Assembly: GCF_022524485.1 (NCBI RefSeq)
Contig: NZ_JAKXMK010000011.1
Span: forward strand, 1-64,000
Source: Pseudonocardia alaniniphila
GTDB taxonomy: Bacteria > Actinomycetota > Actinomycetes > Mycobacteriales > Pseudonocardiaceae
Direction of reading: 5' to 3'
DNA: 64,000 nt
This document shows, piece by piece, positions 32,436 to 40,601 of the stretch. The notes under the pieces are model-generated. The model was not told the origin of the DNA. It made no database searches and saw only the letters and a program-made list of their open reading frames with translations. The position numbers and the translations under genes are program-made. Numbering within the stretch: position 1 is the first letter of the stretch; each line of letters begins with the position of its first letter.

Positions 32436-33331
32436 GTCGGTCCACCTCCAATGTGGACGTGGCACGGCCCGGCTTCGGCTGGGTCGTGCCCGCCCTGGTG
32501 TTCTTCGCGCTGTTCGCCCTGGTGCCGATGCTGGCGCTGATCTACCTCAGCTTCACGACCTACGACGGGCTGAACCCGCCGGTGTGGGTGGGGATCCAGA
32601 ACTGGCGGACGCTGGCCGGGGACCAGGTGTTCCTCGACTCGCTGCGGCTCTCCGGGATGCTCACGCTGCTGTCCTGGTTGTTTCAGACGGCCGTCGCGTT
32701 GCCGCTCGGTGTCTATCTGGCGGGTAAGCAGCGCACACGGGCGGTGCTCGCGGCGATCTTCTTCGTGCCGCAGCTGATGTCCGGCGCCGCGATCGCGGTG
32801 CTGTGGGGCACGCTGTTCGATCCCAACTTCGGGCTGGCGAGCGTGCTGGGCCCGCTGGTCGGGGTGCCCGACGGCAACTTCATCGGCAGCCCGTCACTCG
32901 CGTTCTACGTGGTTCTCTTCGTGATCTCGTGGCAGTTCATGCCGTTCCACACCTTGTTCTACCAAGCGGCGGCCAGGGCGATCCCGGAGTCGCTCTACGA
33001 GGCGGCCACCCTCGACGGCGCCGGCCGGTGGCGGCAGTTCCGGTCGATCACGGTGCCCCAGCTGCGGCACACGATCATCACTTCCGGCGTCCACATCATC
33101 GTCGGGTCGCTGACGTACTTCGAGATCGTCCTGATCCTGACGAACGGAGGGCCCGGCACCGCCACCCGGATCCTGCCGCTGCACATGTACATCGAGGGCT
33201 TCCGCAGCTTCCAGATGGGCTACTCCGCTGCGCTCGCCGTGGTGCTGCTCGTGATCGGCACCGCGCTCTCGCTCGTGATCACCCGAGTCACGGGCTACCG
33301 CCGGATGGCCAGTCAGCGGGAGGGCTTGTGA
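32432..33331 (+). CDS. Carbohydrate ABC transporter permease (MalF type, second operon)
   Basis: 299 residues, six predicted transmembrane helices, EAA loop SLYEAATLDGAGRWRQFRSI. The N-terminal part FGWVVPALVFFALFALVPML forms helix 1. It works with the following permease and the lipoprotein before it to import a sugar; the ATPase must come from elsewhere, such as a shared MsiK-type protein. GTG at 32432 overlaps the small ORF stop. Its own stop at 33329 overlaps another small ORF, so the reading chain is continuous across the operon. Confidence 0.93.
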   Translation: MSRSTSNVDVARPGFGWVVPALVFFALFALVPMLALIYLSFTTYDGLNPPVWVGIQNWRTLAGDQVFLDSLRLSGMLTLLSWLFQTAVALPLGVYLAGKQRTRAVLAAIFFVPQLMSGAAIAVLWGTLFDPNFGLASVLGPLVGVPDGNFIGSPSLAFYVVLFVISWQFMPFHTLFYQAAARAIPESLYEAATLDGAGRWRQFRSITVPQLRHTIITSGVHIIVGSLTYFEIVLILTNGGPGTATRILPLHMYIEGFRSFQMGYSAALAVVLLVIGTALSLVITRVTGYRRMASQREGL

Positions 33332-33475
33332 CCGAGCTTGCGAGGTCACCGTTGGACACAGCACGCCCCGGCACGGGTCCGACGAGCGTCAGCGAGGAGG
33401 GCTTGTGACCGAGCTTGCGAGGTCACCGTTGGACACAGCACGCCCCGGCACGGGTCCGACGAGCGTCAGCGAGGA
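33322..33475 (+). repeat. 77-bp perfect tandem duplication
   Basis: Two identical 77-bp units (33322-33398 and 33399-33475) followed by the first bases of a third. Each carries GTGACCGAGCTTGCGAGG and ends in GAGGAGGGC, a ribosome-binding site. They separate the two permease genes. The unit is related to the single 74-bp element at 32358-32431. Confidence 0.9.
33328..33408 (+). CDS. 26-codon ORF, repeat copy 1, GTGA at both ends
   Basis: GTG at 33328 overlaps the permease stop, and its TGA at 33406 overlaps the next GTG. The peptide begins MTELARSPLDTARP. It is produced by the 77-bp duplication and keeps translation coupled between permeases. Coding status is uncertain. Confidence 0.35.
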   Translation: MTELARSPLDTARPGTGPTSVSEEGL

Positions 33476-33485
33476 GGGCCTGTGA
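33405..33485 (+). CDS. 26-codon ORF, repeat copy 2, GTGA at both ends
   Basis: Identical peptide to the preceding ORF. GTG at 33405 overlaps the previous stop; its TGA at 33483 overlaps the start of the next permease (GTG 33482). The ribosome-binding site GAGGAGG lies within it. Confidence 0.35.
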   Translation: MTELARSPLDTARPGTGPTSVSEEGL

Positions 33486-34399
33486 CGACAACGAGTCCCT
33501 CGACGTCGCGCCCGGCGCCGCCGCCTGCTCCTCCCACCGGGCCGCAGTGGTCGCCGCGCAGGCGCCCCCGGCGCTCGGGCGCCTACCAGCGGCCCAACGT
33601 CGTCGGAGGCCTGGGTGCGGGAGTCTGGCTCGTCATCGTGGCGGTGCCGCTCTACTTCCTGGCGGTCACCAGCCTCCGGGCGTCCGGTGCGTATCTCGCC
33701 GACGGCCCGATGGCGCTCCCGACGAGCCTCACCGCCGAGAACTACGTCACCGTCCTCACGTCGGAGTTCCCCCGCTACTTCCTCAACAACCTGCTCGTGA
33801 CGGCGGCGTGCGTCGCGATCGTGCTGGTGCTGGCGCTGCCCGCCGCGTTCGCGATCGTGCGCAGCCGAAGCCGGCTGGTCTCCACCGGTTTCTCGGTCGT
33901 CCTGCTCGGGCTGGCGGTGCCCGCCCAGGCGGTGATCGTGCCGCTGTACCTGATGATCACTCAGCTGCGGCTGTACGACTCTCTCCTCGCGATCATCCTG
34001 CCGACGGCGGCCTTCGCGCTGCCTCTGTCGATCGTGGTGCTGACGTCGAGCCTGCGGGACGTGCCGACAGAGCTGTACGAGGCGATCGCCATCGACGGGG
34101 CCGGCACGATGCGCACGCTCTTCTCCCTGGTGCTCCCGCTGTCGCGCCCCGGCCTGGCGACGATCGGCATCTACACCGCACTGCAGGCCTGGAACGGGTT
34201 CCTGTTCCCCCTGGTGCTGACCCAGGACCCGGCCGTCCGGGTGCTCACGCTCGGCCTGTGGGACTTCCAGGGTCAGTACGGCACGAACGTGCCGCTGGTG
34301 ACGGCCGCCGTGACCCTTTCCCTGCTCCCCCTGCTGGTGGTCTACCTGCTCGGGCGCCGCTTCCTGCTCGCGGGCCTCACCGCGGGCACCGGCAAGTGA
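33482..34399 (+). CDS. Carbohydrate ABC transporter permease (MalG type, second operon)
   Basis: 305 residues. A proline-rich, basic N-terminus (about 40 residues) precedes six transmembrane helices. The EAA loop is ELYEAIAIDGAGTMRTLFSL and the typical AWNGFLFPLVLTQ follows. GTG at 33482 is chosen because GAGGAGG precedes it and it overlaps the small ORF stop; the open frame further upstream is only the repeat. It partners the permease at 32432. Followed 34 bp later by the GH3 gene. Confidence 0.92.
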   Translation: MTTTSPSTSRPAPPPAPPTGPQWSPRRRPRRSGAYQRPNVVGGLGAGVWLVIVAVPLYFLAVTSLRASGAYLADGPMALPTSLTAENYVTVLTSEFPRYFLNNLLVTAACVAIVLVLALPAAFAIVRSRSRLVSTGFSVVLLGLAVPAQAVIVPLYLMITQLRLYDSLLAIILPTAAFALPLSIVVLTSSLRDVPTELYEAIAIDGAGTMRTLFSLVLPLSRPGLATIGIYTALQAWNGFLFPLVLTQDPAVRVLTLGLWDFQGQYGTNVPLVTAAVTLSLLPLLVVYLLGRRFLLAGLTAGTGK

Positions 34400-34433
34400 A
34401 CCTCCCCGATCGCCGAACTTCCGAGAGGACGTC

Positions 34434-36758
34434 ATGAGTACCGACGTGTCCACCACGAGCGCCGCGACGGGCGTCGACGACCCGCGGGTCGCCGAGCTCG
34501 TCGCCCGCATGACGCTCGAGGAGAAGCTCGCCCAGCTGGTGGGCCTGTGGGAGGGGCGTGGCGGCTCCGGCGCAGGCGGCGACGTCGCTCCGATGCAGGA
34601 CGCGATGCAGGCCGATGAGAGCGGGTTCGAGGAGTTCGCCCGGCACGGGCTCGGACATGTGACCCGCCCGTTCGGCACCGCGCCGGTCGACCCCGTCGAG
34701 GGCGCCAGGGCCCTCGCCGCGAAGCAGCGCTGGCTCACCGAGCACACCCGTCTCGGCATTCCGGCGCTGGTGCACGAGGAGTGCCTCACGGGGCTCGCGG
34801 CCTGGAAGGCCACCACGTTCCCCGCGCCGCTGTCCTGGGGCGCGAGCTTCCATCCGGAACTGGTGCAGGAGATGGGCGCGGCGATCGGACGGTCGATGGC
34901 CGCGCTCGGCGTCCACCAGGGGCTCGCTCCCGTGCTCGACGTGGTGCGGGACGCCCGCTGGGGCCGGGTCGAGGAGTGCATCTCCGAGGACCCCTACCTG
35001 GTCGGCACGGTCGCCACCGCCTACGTCCGAGGCGTCCAGAGCACCGGTGTCGTGGCCACCCTCAAGCACTTCGTCGGGTACTCGAACTCGCGGGCAGGAC
35101 GCAACCTCGCGCCGGTGCACGCCGGGCCGCGCGAGGTCACCGACGTCCTGCTGCCCCCGTTCGAGATGGCGGTGCTCGACGGCGGCGTGGACTCGGTGAT
35201 GAACTCCTACGCCGAGATCGACGGCCTTCCGGTCGCCGCTGACGCCGGTCTGCTGACCGGTCTGCTGCGGGAGCGGTGGGGGTTCGCGGGCACGGTGGTG
35301 TCGGACTACTTCGCCGTCGCGTTCCTGCACACCCTGCACGGCGTGGCGGCCGACCTGGGCGACGCCGCGGCGCAGGCCCTCGTGGCGGGCATCGACGTCG
35401 AGTTGCCCACCGGCACGGCCTACCTGGCTCCGCTCGCCGCCGTCGTGCGTTCCGGCGAGCTGCCCGAGGAGGTGGTCGACCGTGCCGTGCACCGGGTGCT
35501 GGGGCAGAAGGCCCGGCTCGGTCTGCTCGACGCGGTGTTCGACGAGACCGCCGTGGACGACGTCATCGATCTCGACCCGGCCGGGCACCGCGCGCTGGCC
35601 GCCCGGCTGGCCGAGGAGTCGGTGGTGCTGCTCGGCAACGACGGCGTCCTGCCGCTGGACCCGGGCACGGGGAGCCGGATCGCGGTTGTCGGCCCGAACG
35701 CCGACGACACCTCGGCGCTCTTCGGCTGCTACAGCTTCGCCAACCACGTGCTCGCCCAGCACCCCGGCACCGAGCTCGGCCTCGACGTGTCGAGCGTGCT
35801 CGGGGCGCTGCGAGCCGAGCTGACCGGCGCGAACATCGAGTACACCCGCGGCTGTGACGTCGACACCGCGGACACCACCGGCCTGTCCGTCGCCGTGGCC
35901 GCCGCCCGGGACGCGGAGCTCTGCATCGCGGTGGTCGGCGACCGGGCGGGCCTGTTCGGCCGCGGCACCTCCGGTGAGGGCTGCGATGCCGAGTCGCTGG
36001 ACCTCCCGGGCGTGCAGCGGCAGCTCGTGGAGGCGCTGCTGGACACCGGCACCCCGGTCGTCCTCGTGCTCCTCACCGGTCGGCCGTACGCCATCGGGTG
36101 GGCGCTCGACCGGTGCGCGGCCGTCGTCCAGGCGTTCTTTCCCGGGCAGGAGGGCGCCGCGGCGATCGCCGGGGTGCTGTCGGGCCGCGTCAACCCCTCG
36201 GGCCGGCTCCCGGTGAGCCTGCCCCGCTCCGTCGGTGCCCAGCCCTACAGCTACCTGCACCCGAAGCTCGGGGGTGCCAGCTCGGTGAGCAACATCGACA
36301 CCGAGCCCGTGCGCCCGTTCGGCTATGGGCTCTCCTACACGGCGTTCGAGCACGCCGACCTGCGTGTCGTCGCCGAGCAGGTGGCCACGGACAGCGCGAT
36401 CCAGGTGGTCTCCCGGGTCACCAACACCGGCGAGCGGGCCGGCACGGAGATCGTCCAGCTGTACGCCACGGACGTCGTCGCCACCGTGACGCGTCCGGTG
36501 GTGCAGCTGCTGGGCTACGCCCGCGTGCACCTGGACGCGGGCGAGAGTGCCGAGGTCACCTTCGACGTGCCCACTCAGCGGCTCGCCTTCAGCGACCGGC
36601 GGATGGTGCGGGTGGTCGAGCCGGGCACGATCGCGCTCTTCGTCGGTACGGACTGCGAGAGCCCGGTGCTGACGGCAGCGGTGGAGCTGACCGGACCCGT
36701 CCACGAGGTGAGCTCGGCCGACCGCCGGCTGGTCGAGGTGACGATCAGCCGGGCCTGA
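34434..36758 (+). CDS. GH3 family glycosidase (beta-glucosidase/beta-xylosidase)
   Basis: 774 residues with the GH3 barrel (PVLDVVRDARWGRVEECISE, TLKHFVGYSNSRAGRN), nucleophile Asp291 in GTVVSDYFAV, the C-terminal alpha/beta domain (VVLLGNDGVLPL, VQAFFPGQEGAAAIAGVL) and a fibronectin-III-like end (VTNTGERAGTEIVQLYATD). No signal peptide is present, so it acts in the cytoplasm on glycosides brought in by the transporter. KHF with arginine-rich SRAGRN and GLSYTAFEHADL resembles family members with beta-xylosidase or beta-glucosidase activity; I cannot decide. ATG at 34434 follows GAGAGGA. It closes the second sugar operon. Confidence 0.94.
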   Translation: MSTDVSTTSAATGVDDPRVAELVARMTLEEKLAQLVGLWEGRGGSGAGGDVAPMQDAMQADESGFEEFARHGLGHVTRPFGTAPVDPVEGARALAAKQRWLTEHTRLGIPALVHEECLTGLAAWKATTFPAPLSWGASFHPELVQEMGAAIGRSMAALGVHQGLAPVLDVVRDARWGRVEECISEDPYLVGTVATAYVRGVQSTGVVATLKHFVGYSNSRAGRNLAPVHAGPREVTDVLLPPFEMAVLDGGVDSVMNSYAEIDGLPVAADAGLLTGLLRERWGFAGTVVSDYFAVAFLHTLHGVAADLGDAAAQALVAGIDVELPTGTAYLAPLAAVVRSGELPEEVVDRAVHRVLGQKARLGLLDAVFDETAVDDVIDLDPAGHRALAARLAEESVVLLGNDGVLPLDPGTGSRIAVVGPNADDTSALFGCYSFANHVLAQHPGTELGLDVSSVLGALRAELTGANIEYTRGCDVDTADTTGLSVAVAAARDAELCIAVVGDRAGLFGRGTSGEGCDAESLDLPGVQRQLVEALLDTGTPVVLVLLTGRPYAIGWALDRCAAVVQAFFPGQEGAAAIAGVLSGRVNPSGRLPVSLPRSVGAQPYSYLHPKLGGASSVSNIDTEPVRPFGYGLSYTAFEHADLRVVAEQVATDSAIQVVSRVTNTGERAGTEIVQLYATDVVATVTRPVVQLLGYARVHLDAGESAEVTFDVPTQRLAFSDRRMVRVVEPGTIALFVGTDCESPVLTAAVELTGPVHEVSSADRRLVEVTISRA

Positions 36759-36789
36759 CGCGCAGGAGGGTCGAGTTGTTCAGCGCGCT

Positions 36790-38775
36790 CTAGAAGCGGC
36801 CGCCGCCACCGCGGCGGCCGCGCGTCGCGGAACCACCGAAGCTGCCGGGGCTCCTCCGGGGGGCACCGCCACCACCGAAACCGCCACCGCGGCTGCGGCC
36901 GCCGCCGTAGTAGCCCCCGCCGCGGGAGCCGGCCAGGATCCCGCCGAGGATCAGGCTGCCGAGGTCGATCCCGCTCGACGCGGTGGGTGACGGCACCGGG
37001 CGGGACCAGCGGGAGACGTCCGTCTGCGCCAGCCGCAGGGCCTCCTGTGCGAGGGCGTCGGCCTGCTGCGCCTCCCGGAGTGCGGCGACCGGGTCGCCGC
37101 CGGCGCCCGCCTGCTGCAGGTGCCGCTGTGCCTCGGCGAGCCGGGTGCGCGCCTCGCTCCCGACCGCGCCGCGCCGGGTCGCGATGAAGTCGCCAGCCGC
37201 TGACACGGTGGAACGGGCGGTGAGCACAGCCTGGTCGAGGGCCGCGGCGGCGCGACGGGCCCGGTCCTTCGCCATCCGCGCCTGGTCGAGGCCCTGATCC
37301 AGCGCGGTACCGGCTTCGTCGAGGAGCCGCAGCGCGGAGATCGGGTCGGGCTGTTGTGCTGACGCGGCCTGGTCGGCTGCCGCCACAGCGGCCTCGGCCC
37401 GTGCGACGACCGGGCCCAGGTCGCCGGCATCGTTCGACGCCGACAGCGCCCGGGCCTCGGCGAGGTCCTGCACCACCTCCGCGCGGGCGGCGGAGACCCG
37501 ACCTGCCGCGTCGGCGAGCTCGGCCTCCCGCCGCCCGATCCCGTCGAGCAGCGTCTCGGCCTGCGTGATCGCGTCCTCCGCGGCCCGCCCGGACACCACG
37601 GCCGCGGCCGGGCCGGGGGTGGCGAGCTCGGTGCGCGCCTCGTCGACCTCCGCCTGCGCCGCGGTGAGCAGCTGGCGCGCCTGGTCGAGGTTGCCCGCCA
37701 CCGGCGCCAGCGCGGGGGCGGCGTAGCGCCCTTGCAGCGCGCTCCAGCTCGTCGCGACCTCCGGAAGCCGGGCCGTGACGGAATCGAGCCGCCCACCCAA
37801 CCCGGCGATGTACTCCGGTGCCTTCGCCTCGAGGCCACGCAGCTTGTCGAACGCCTCGACTCGCGCGTCCAGCCGCTTGTCGGCGGCACCGGCAGTGCGG
37901 ATGATCCGGCCGTACATCGACCGCTTCGTCGGCTCGTCCTCGGGCTGGTCGTCGTCGAGCTGCTGGCGGACCTCGAAGGCGGCGAGCATGTCAGCGCGCG
38001 ACTGCTCCAGCGCGGCCGCGAACTCCGCCACGGCCTGGTCGCCGAAGTGGGCGCGGGCCGCCGACAGCTCCTGCTCGGAGGTGCGCACGGCGTCGTCGAC
38101 GTCGATGAGGGCGGCGCTGGCGCGGTACGCGAGGTCGTCGGTGGAGACATCGCTGAACTCGTCGCGCTGTGCGGGCGGAGGTGGGCCCGCCCCGGCAGCC
38201 GCCGGTGCGTCGGCCCGCGCCTTCCTCCGTTGACGGGCGAACAGGTACGCCCCGCCGCCGAGCACTGCGGCGCCGCCGACGACCAGCACGCCGACCGGGA
38301 CCCCCGGACCGGAGCTGCCGGCCGTGCGCAGCCCGTCCGCGAGACCGATCGCCGCGCCTGCCCAGTCGCCTGCTGCCAGCCGCGGCTCGACGTCCCTCGT
38401 GCGGATGCGGTCCGTCTCGGCCACCGAGAGCGGGAACCCGTCGGCGACCGAGATGTAGTACGCGCGGTCCCCGGTGGCCACGGCGAGGAGGACGTCCTCG
38501 GTGCCGAGCTGGGACAGCTGCGCGGTCTGGTCGGCCCATGCCTGCGGGGAGGCTCCGTCGAACGAGTTGACGTAGACGACGAAGAGGTCGATGCCGTCTT
38601 CGGCGCGCAGCCGCTGGATCGCGGCGTTGACCTGCGCCGTCTGACCGGGACCGAGCACCTGCGCTTGGTCGCTGACCCGGTCGACGAGCCGGAACGGCGG
38701 CTCGGCGAGCGCCACACCGGCGCCGGCGGCCAGCAGCGCAGCGAGCAGGGCAGGGATGAGGGACAACCTGCGCAC
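36790..38775 (-). CDS. TPM-domain membrane protein with long coiled coil
   Basis: 661 residues. A signal peptide (about 1-24, ALLAALLAAGAGVALA) is followed by a TPM domain (about 30-150, RVSDQAQVLGPGQTAQVNAA), one transmembrane helix (VGVLVVGGAAVLGGGAYLF), an extended Ala/Gln/Glu-rich coiled coil (about 220-600) and a Gly/Arg/Tyr-rich tail (YYGGGRSRGGGFGGGG). TPM domains occur in secreted or membrane proteins; one plant member is a phosphatase and others help photosystem repair, while bacterial roles are open. The topology places the TPM domain outside and the coiled coil inside. Convergent with the GH3 gene, 31 bp apart. Confidence 0.88.
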   Translation of the reverse strand: MRRLSLIPALLAALLAAGAGVALAEPPFRLVDRVSDQAQVLGPGQTAQVNAAIQRLRAEDGIDLFVVYVNSFDGASPQAWADQTAQLSQLGTEDVLLAVATGDRAYYISVADGFPLSVAETDRIRTRDVEPRLAAGDWAGAAIGLADGLRTAGSSGPGVPVGVLVVGGAAVLGGGAYLFARQRRKARADAPAAAGAGPPPPAQRDEFSDVSTDDLAYRASAALIDVDDAVRTSEQELSAARAHFGDQAVAEFAAALEQSRADMLAAFEVRQQLDDDQPEDEPTKRSMYGRIIRTAGAADKRLDARVEAFDKLRGLEAKAPEYIAGLGGRLDSVTARLPEVATSWSALQGRYAAPALAPVAGNLDQARQLLTAAQAEVDEARTELATPGPAAAVVSGRAAEDAITQAETLLDGIGRREAELADAAGRVSAARAEVVQDLAEARALSASNDAGDLGPVVARAEAAVAAADQAASAQQPDPISALRLLDEAGTALDQGLDQARMAKDRARRAAAALDQAVLTARSTVSAAGDFIATRRGAVGSEARTRLAEAQRHLQQAGAGGDPVAALREAQQADALAQEALRLAQTDVSRWSRPVPSPTASSGIDLGSLILGGILAGSRGGGYYGGGRSRGGGFGGGGAPRRSPGSFGGSATRGRRGGGGRF

Positions 38776-38893
38776 GACGACCTCCGCTATCCGGGGACGT
38801 CGCCATCATGTCGGCTCGCGGCCCTTTGTGCCGGGAGTCCACCTGGCGGGGATTGGCCCTGGTCACGACCGGGGGACCCCCGAGGATGGGGCA

Positions 38894-39535
38894 ATGGCCG
38901 TTGTCGATCTCCGCCCGCTCCCCGTCAACCGGCATCCGGCCAGGCGGATCCCGCAGCTGCTGGTGGGGCTGGTCCTGTACGCGACCAGCATGGCGATGCA
39001 GATCCGCGGGGCACTGGGAATCAACCCGTGGGACGTGCTGCACGAGGGAATCACGGAGCAGACGCCGCTCAGCTTCGGCTCGGTCACGGCCATCACCGGC
39101 GTACTGGTGCTGCTGCTGTGGATCCCGCTGCGCCAGCGGCCCGGTATCGGGACGGTCGCGAACGTCGTCGTGATCGCCCTGGTCGTCGACGCCGCGCTGG
39201 CGGTGATCCCGGAGCCGGCGGGGCTCCCCGCGCGCATCGCGCTGCTGGTGGGCGGCGTCGTTCTGAACGGCGTCGCCACGGCGGCCTACGTCGGGGCGCG
39301 GCTCGGCCCTGGCCCGCGTGACGGACTGATGACTGGTCTGGCCGGCCGCACCGGCTGGTCCGTGCGGCTCGTCCGGACGTGCATTGAGGCAACTGTGCTC
39401 TTCGCCGGGTGGCTCCTCGGTGGCACAGTCGGAGTGGGCACCGTGTTCTACGCACTCGCCATCGGGCCGCTCACACAGGCGTTTCTCCCCCTGCTGACAG
39501 TGCGGGACGGCCGAGGCGAACGTGAGGGTTCCTGA
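38894..39535 (+). CDS. YczE/YitT-type membrane protein
   Basis: 213 residues, five or six hydrophobic helices. The conserved start reads RRIPQLLVGLVLYATSMAMQ with GALGINPWDVLHEGI after it, and GLGPGPRDGLMTGLA-like residues (ARLGPGPRDGLMTGLAGRTG) lie in the second half. This matches the YczE/YyaS/YitT group of integral membrane proteins, whose function is not established. ATG at 38894 fits the conserved start; the open frame upstream is not conserved. It is divergent from the TPM gene. Confidence 0.85.
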   Translation: MAVVDLRPLPVNRHPARRIPQLLVGLVLYATSMAMQIRGALGINPWDVLHEGITEQTPLSFGSVTAITGVLVLLLWIPLRQRPGIGTVANVVVIALVVDAALAVIPEPAGLPARIALLVGGVVLNGVATAAYVGARLGPGPRDGLMTGLAGRTGWSVRLVRTCIEATVLFAGWLLGGTVGVGTVFYALAIGPLTQAFLPLLTVRDGRGEREGS

Positions 39536-39673
39536 TCCACAAGATCAACCGGACGCAGGTGCGGCAGGAGTCGGCCCTAGGCTTGGTTGAAGGCTCACCG
39601 ACGCGCCTGCACGGATTGACGGCGCCGGCCTCGCCGCGCCTCGACCATCTCATCGATCGGCCAAGGAGATTTC

Positions 39674-40528
39674 ATGAAGATCGGTCTCGGGCTTCCGAAC
39701 CAGGTCCGAAACGTACGCCCCGACACGATTTCGCTGTGGGCGGCGAAGGCCGAGGAGGCCGGCTTCTCCACTCTGGGCACCGTCGGCCGTTATGCCTACC
39801 CCGGCGTGAGCGACACGGTCACGCTCGCGGCTGCGGCGGGCGCGACCAGCACGATCGGGCTGTTCAGCCACGTCATGCTCGCCCCGGTGTGGCCGGGAGA
39901 GCTCTTGGCCAAGGAACTGGCAGGCATCGACGGGGTGTCCGGCCACCGGCTCACGCTCGGTCTCGGCATCGGCGGGCGTCCGGACGACTTCGTCGTGGAC
40001 GGGTACGGGATGAGCGGTCGCGGCAAGCGGTTCGACCGCGACCTCGAGATCTACCGCAGCGTCTGGAACGGTGACCCGGTCGGGGGCGGCGTCAACCCCG
40101 CTGTGCCCACCGGCACCCGTCAGATCCCGCTGCTCTTCGGCGGTTTCAGCCCTGCGGCGCTCGGGCGCATGGCGCGCATCGGCGAGGGCTACGTCGGCGC
40201 CTCGATGCCGGCGTCCATGGTCGCTCCGTCCTTCGAGGCCGCCAGGGCGGCGTGGACGGAGGCGGGGCGCCCCGGCCAGCCCCGGATCGTCGCGATCGGC
40301 TACTTCGCCCTCGGCGCGGAGGACCAGGGTCGCGCCAACGTCAAGGACTACTACAGCTTCCTGGGCGAGGAGATGTCGAACGGATCCGCGGCCGGCGTGA
40401 GCGGCTCGCCGGAGGCCGTGCGTGAGGCCGTCAAGGAGTACGAGGACCTCGGTGCCGACGAGTTCATCCTCATCGGGACGACCGACGACATCGACGAGGT
40501 CTCCCGCGCGGCCGAGATCGTCTTCTGA
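39674..40528 (+). CDS. Luciferase-like (LLM class) flavin-dependent oxidoreductase
   Basis: 284 residues with the TIM-barrel pattern of bacterial luciferase-like enzymes: MKIGLGLPNQVRNVRPDTI, EAGFSTLGTVGRYAYPGVSD, RLTLGLGIGGRPDDF and PLLFGGFSPAALGRMARIGEGY. The group includes FMN- and F420-dependent oxidoreductases; actinobacteria contain many F420 members. The cofactor cannot be told from sequence with certainty. ATG at 39674 has AAGGAGATTTC before it. The gene stands alone with a strong terminator behind. Confidence 0.88.
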   Translation: MKIGLGLPNQVRNVRPDTISLWAAKAEEAGFSTLGTVGRYAYPGVSDTVTLAAAAGATSTIGLFSHVMLAPVWPGELLAKELAGIDGVSGHRLTLGLGIGGRPDDFVVDGYGMSGRGKRFDRDLEIYRSVWNGDPVGGGVNPAVPTGTRQIPLLFGGFSPAALGRMARIGEGYVGASMPASMVAPSFEAARAAWTEAGRPGQPRIVAIGYFALGAEDQGRANVKDYYSFLGEEMSNGSAAGVSGSPEAVREAVKEYEDLGADEFILIGTTDDIDEVSRAAEIVF

Positions 40529-40551
40529 CCTTCGGCTAGTTCGTACCGGCC

Positions 40552-40595
40552 GGCAGCGGCCGCCGAGCCGTCCCCCGACGCCCGCGGCCGCTGCC
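40552..40595. terminator. Strong bidirectional hairpin terminator
   Basis: GGCAGCGGCCGC (40552-40563) and GCGGCCGCTGCC (40584-40595) form a perfect 12-bp stem, extendable by CCGGC/GCCGG after a mismatch. It is between the ends of the convergent genes at 40528 and 40602 and can serve both. Confidence 0.8.
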
Positions 40596-40601
40596 CGCCG
40601 G

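Noticed and set aside
33322-33475. CRISPR-like array
   Set aside because: Two adjacent 77-bp units without spacers and no cas genes; it is a simple tandem duplication.
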